DNA from: Cloeon dipterum
Taxonomy: Eukaryota > Arthropoda > Insecta > Ephemeroptera > Baetidae
Reading direction: 5' to 3'
DNA length: 64,000 bases
Assembly: GCF_949628265.1 (NCBI RefSeq)
Contig: NC_088787.1
Span: forward strand, 6,004,501-6,068,500
In this document: piece by piece, positions 61,115 through 64,000 of the stretch
Layout of the letters: each line of letters opens with the position of its first letter
Numbering within the stretch: position 1 is the first letter of the stretch
Program-made: the position numbers and the translations under genes
Notes under the pieces: generated by a model
Databases searched by the model: none
What the model was told of the DNA's origin: nothing
What the model saw: only the letters and a program-made list of their open reading frames with translations

Positions 61115-62830
61115 GGTGAAATTCCAAGTTTGGAGCTTGGGAATGGGAGCGTTCCCTTTTTTTCAGTATCTCAAAAATCCCCGAGCAACGAATTCTGTTA
61201 ATTAATTCCTAACTGTTATTACTCTTGACTGATTTGAGATAACGCTTAGAAAATTTCACTACCCGACCCAATTTTCGATCCTGTAAAACTTTTCTCATTG
61301 CAAAAAATCCCAGGTCAAAGGTCAAGGTAACCTTTTGCGACCTTTTTTTGAAAATTCAAAATTAAGGGATGATAGCCCCCTACGATTTTTTGGGGGTTCA
61401 GGGCTGAAATGTAGCCCGTGAAATTCTGCATAAGCACACCAAGTTTCATAGGTGCAATCACGATAGTTTTGCTGCAATTCGAATATGAAAATTCAAAACC
61501 GGCTCGAGGCTGCTCGGCCGCGCATGGCCTTTGGGCAGCGAGTTCGCCTCTCGTTTTTCAATTATATATTTTATTGCATTTAATTTTCTTATAAAAACCA
61601 AGAGGCCTATTGTTGACCAATGAAGGTAGAAATCAACGTTAAGGGTCTGTCCCTGACGGGCCCCAGAGATAAAAAATTCAAAAATTTCCAATTTCATCGA
61701 ACTCGCTGTCATTTCATAGGTTTTCAACGCTGTTCAGTTCAAATTCAAAGCCTAAACTGCTGAATGATAGTCCTGAAACCGGTCCTTGAAATAATTGTGG
61801 TAGCCATTAATTCTGACATAACACTAAAAAATATGAACATTTTGAAATCTTAAATTTATGATAAGAACCTTCTGTTTTGAACACATGAAGTTCATATTGA
61901 GTGTTGAAAATTACGATTTTATTATTATTTCATTGTTAAAAAGAGCAACGTAGCAAATAAATTACTTTCTAAAATTTTTGACCTAAAAATTTAGAGAAAC
62001 AAAAAAGGTTTCATTTTTAAAAGTAGCTTAATTGATATTGAATTTAAAAACATTTTGGCATATTATAAAGGAAAAGATTAATCAAATATTAATATGAACT
62101 TCATGTGTGCAAAACAGAAGAATATTTTCATAAAATAAAGATTTCAAAATTTTAACCATCACATCTCAGTATTAATAGATTCCACAATAACTATTTCAAG
62201 GGTCGGTTTCAGGACTATCATTTGGCAGTTTTGGAATTTCATTTGAGCTTTACAGTGGTGAAAACCAATGAAAAGACACCAAGTTCGATGAAATTGGACT
62301 TTTACGACATTTTATCTTAGGGTCACGGTAGCGACAGACCCTGAAGGTCGAGTTCCAGCTTTCTATGGCTCTCTTGTTGTGTCTAAGCAAATTAAATGCG
62401 AAATAAATGTACTGACAAACGAGAGGTGAACTCGCTGCCCTGGCCATCCGCTCTCGAGCGGCGTCGAGCTGGATTTTAATTTTCAAATTCAAATTGCAGG
62501 AAAACTTTCGCGATCGCAACTATGAAACACAGTGTGCTTGTGTATAATTGCACATTTTAGCTCCGAACTCAGAAAATCGAAGAAGCTTTTATCATCCCTT
62601 CATTTTAAATTTTCAAAAAAGGTCGCAAAAGGTGACTTTCGATTTGTGCTTTTTTTGTAAAATGAAAAATATTCAGGATCTAAATCTAGATTGGGCAGTG
62701 AAAATTTCAGGTGATCTACGCAGTATAAGAGTTACAGTCCACATTTCAATAACAGAGTTCTCATTATTCGGGGATTTTCAAGATAACGAAAAAATAGGCA
62801 GCTTAAATTTTGGAGTTTTACCATCTATTA
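61115..62830. mobile_element. large (about 1.7 kb) foldback element
   Basis: Two imperfect arms of about 850 bases are centred near 61980. Paired blocks from outside in: AATCCCCGAGC / CGGGGATTTTC, TTGCGACCTTTTTT / AAAAAGGTCGCAA, GGGATGAT / ATCATCCC, GGGTCTGTC / GACAGACCC, CAAGAGGCC-type / GCTCTCTTG-type, ATGAAGTTCATATT / AATATGAACTTCAT. Divergence between arms is substantial, so the insertion is old. No transposase recognised. Confidence 0.75.
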
Positions 62831-64000
62831 GCAAGTACGGTACTTCAAGCAAATATAATTGTCATCTAAAATTTAAATGCAAAAAAATCATATCCGATCG
62901 ACTACCAATCTCGCAGAGATCTGCTCATTTTTTTATTAACATATTTATGCTGGATAAAAGAGAATCCTTATCAACATTTAGTTTAATTTCTGAATATTTG
63001 GAATTGCAGAAAGCTGTTTGAAAGGCTTCCACCTTAAAGAAATATATTTGGAAAAGACGAAGTCCTGACTGAGAGTTAAAAAGTTTATTTTTAAATATTT
63101 AGGCATTAAAACATTTGATAAAAACTCCAAAGTGGCATCACAATTTTTAATTTTCATTTTTTAAAATTAATTTGCTAAAACCCTATATATCAGATTTGTA
63201 AGTTAAATACATTAACTATTAATCATACAAGGTGAAAATATCAATATTAATAATTTGTAATGATTCCGTTTGTATGAAATTCAAGTTCCATTAAAAAAAA
63301 CTAAAAATATGAGAACCAGTTTTATGACTTGTTATTTTTTAGTCTTCAGGAAAGTTAATTAGTCCAGACTGTGGACAAGTTTGCGTTTTCTCAACAAGCA
63401 TTTTCAGTCTAGTTTAACGCAGTCATTTTTTAAAACCTAATTGAAGAAAAATAAAATTATATTCAAATCAGTCAGAACAGAATATTTTCCCAAAATAATC
63501 GAAATGAAAAATTAGAATGCTCATCGATTTCCGAATGCAAATTAGTAATATTTAAAAAAAAATAATCTAAAATTTTTGAGAGTGTAGAGTGATCCGAAAC
63601 ATGTTGTCATTTGAGTAGAGGAAAAAATATATTAATCCTAGCTGGCTACAAATTTTGATGTGACAATATAAAGATAATGATACTAAAACTTAACTTCAGT
63701 CGGTAAGCAAAACATTAGTGCTGAAAAGCATGATTCATTCATTCAATCATCTCAATTTTCAATGCTCTGTGACACTCACTGTTCCAAGTGTGCTGGCTTT
63801 TAAAATAATTATGAGCAAGCCAGTTTTAACCCGAATTCGGCGGCTAAATTGGAAAACAATTGGCTATAGTAAGACACTTCAGTAATAAAATTCTGGTAAA
63901 GTACTAAATTCCACCTTGAATTTTAAAACTTTTAAACTTTCCTATCATTAAAATTTAAAATTGAACATTATAATTATTATATAAATCATGCAAAAGACAA
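62831..64000. other. AT-rich sequence, nothing recognised
   Basis: The right end of the window shows no exon, RNA gene or repeat I can support. Confidence 0.45.

Noticed and set aside
62548-63021. 157-codon open frame, plus strand
   Set aside because: Lies across the right arm of the large foldback, AT-rich codon use, no recognisable domain, no matching exon nearby.

Overview
The window is nuclear DNA from an arthropod, most likely an insect. Exons are GC-rich, short GT-AG introns are AT-rich, and there is no operon structure. One gene begins with a ZAD zinc-finger-associated domain, a family expanded in insects. I cannot name the species from sequence alone; a compact insect genome fits. 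I joined exons by hand from splice sites, reading phase and comparison of paralogues, so the boundaries are predictions without transcript support.

Layout, left to right. (1) 1-4199: AT-rich, no gene recognised. (2) 4224-11507: two divergent, nearly identical zinc carboxypeptidase genes (M14 family, secreted zymogens), each with 8 coding exons. (3) 11800-12030: relics of a TROVE/Ro60 gene and of a reptin (RuvB-like) gene. (4) 12652-20118: tandem F-box-like/LRR genes A (intact) and B (frameshifted). (5) 21952-28584 (minus) and 39021-43846 (plus): two TROVE/Ro60-like genes in opposite orientation, on either side of (6) a nine-exon ZAD-C2H2 zinc-finger gene at 31183-38394 (minus). (7) 44751-44936: a small two-finger C2H2 reading frame. 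(8) 45836-47140: an apparently intact DD37D mariner/maT transposon. (9) 47516-53219: tandem F-box-like/LRR genes C and D. (10) 53650-53900: another reptin relic. (11) 56087-58341 (minus): Cdk9, the P-TEFb kinase. (12) 58900-64000: foldback repeats only.

The region is built from duplicated blocks. There are an inverted carboxypeptidase pair, an inverted TROVE pair, and two tandem pairs of one LRR family with the same exon phases (1,0,0,2) and a shared hairpin-forming upstream block. Relic fragments of reptin and TROVE lie around the LRR genes and suggest older rounds of segmental duplication. Introns and spacers hold many short palindromic (foldback/MITE-like) elements.

The most unusual biology is the pair of Ro60-like proteins. 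Both keep the RNA-binding TROVE architecture, but the metal-binding (MIDAS) residues of the VWA domain have decayed. They sit inside a cluster of an uncharacterised LRR family. A functional link between the two families is only a guess from proximity.
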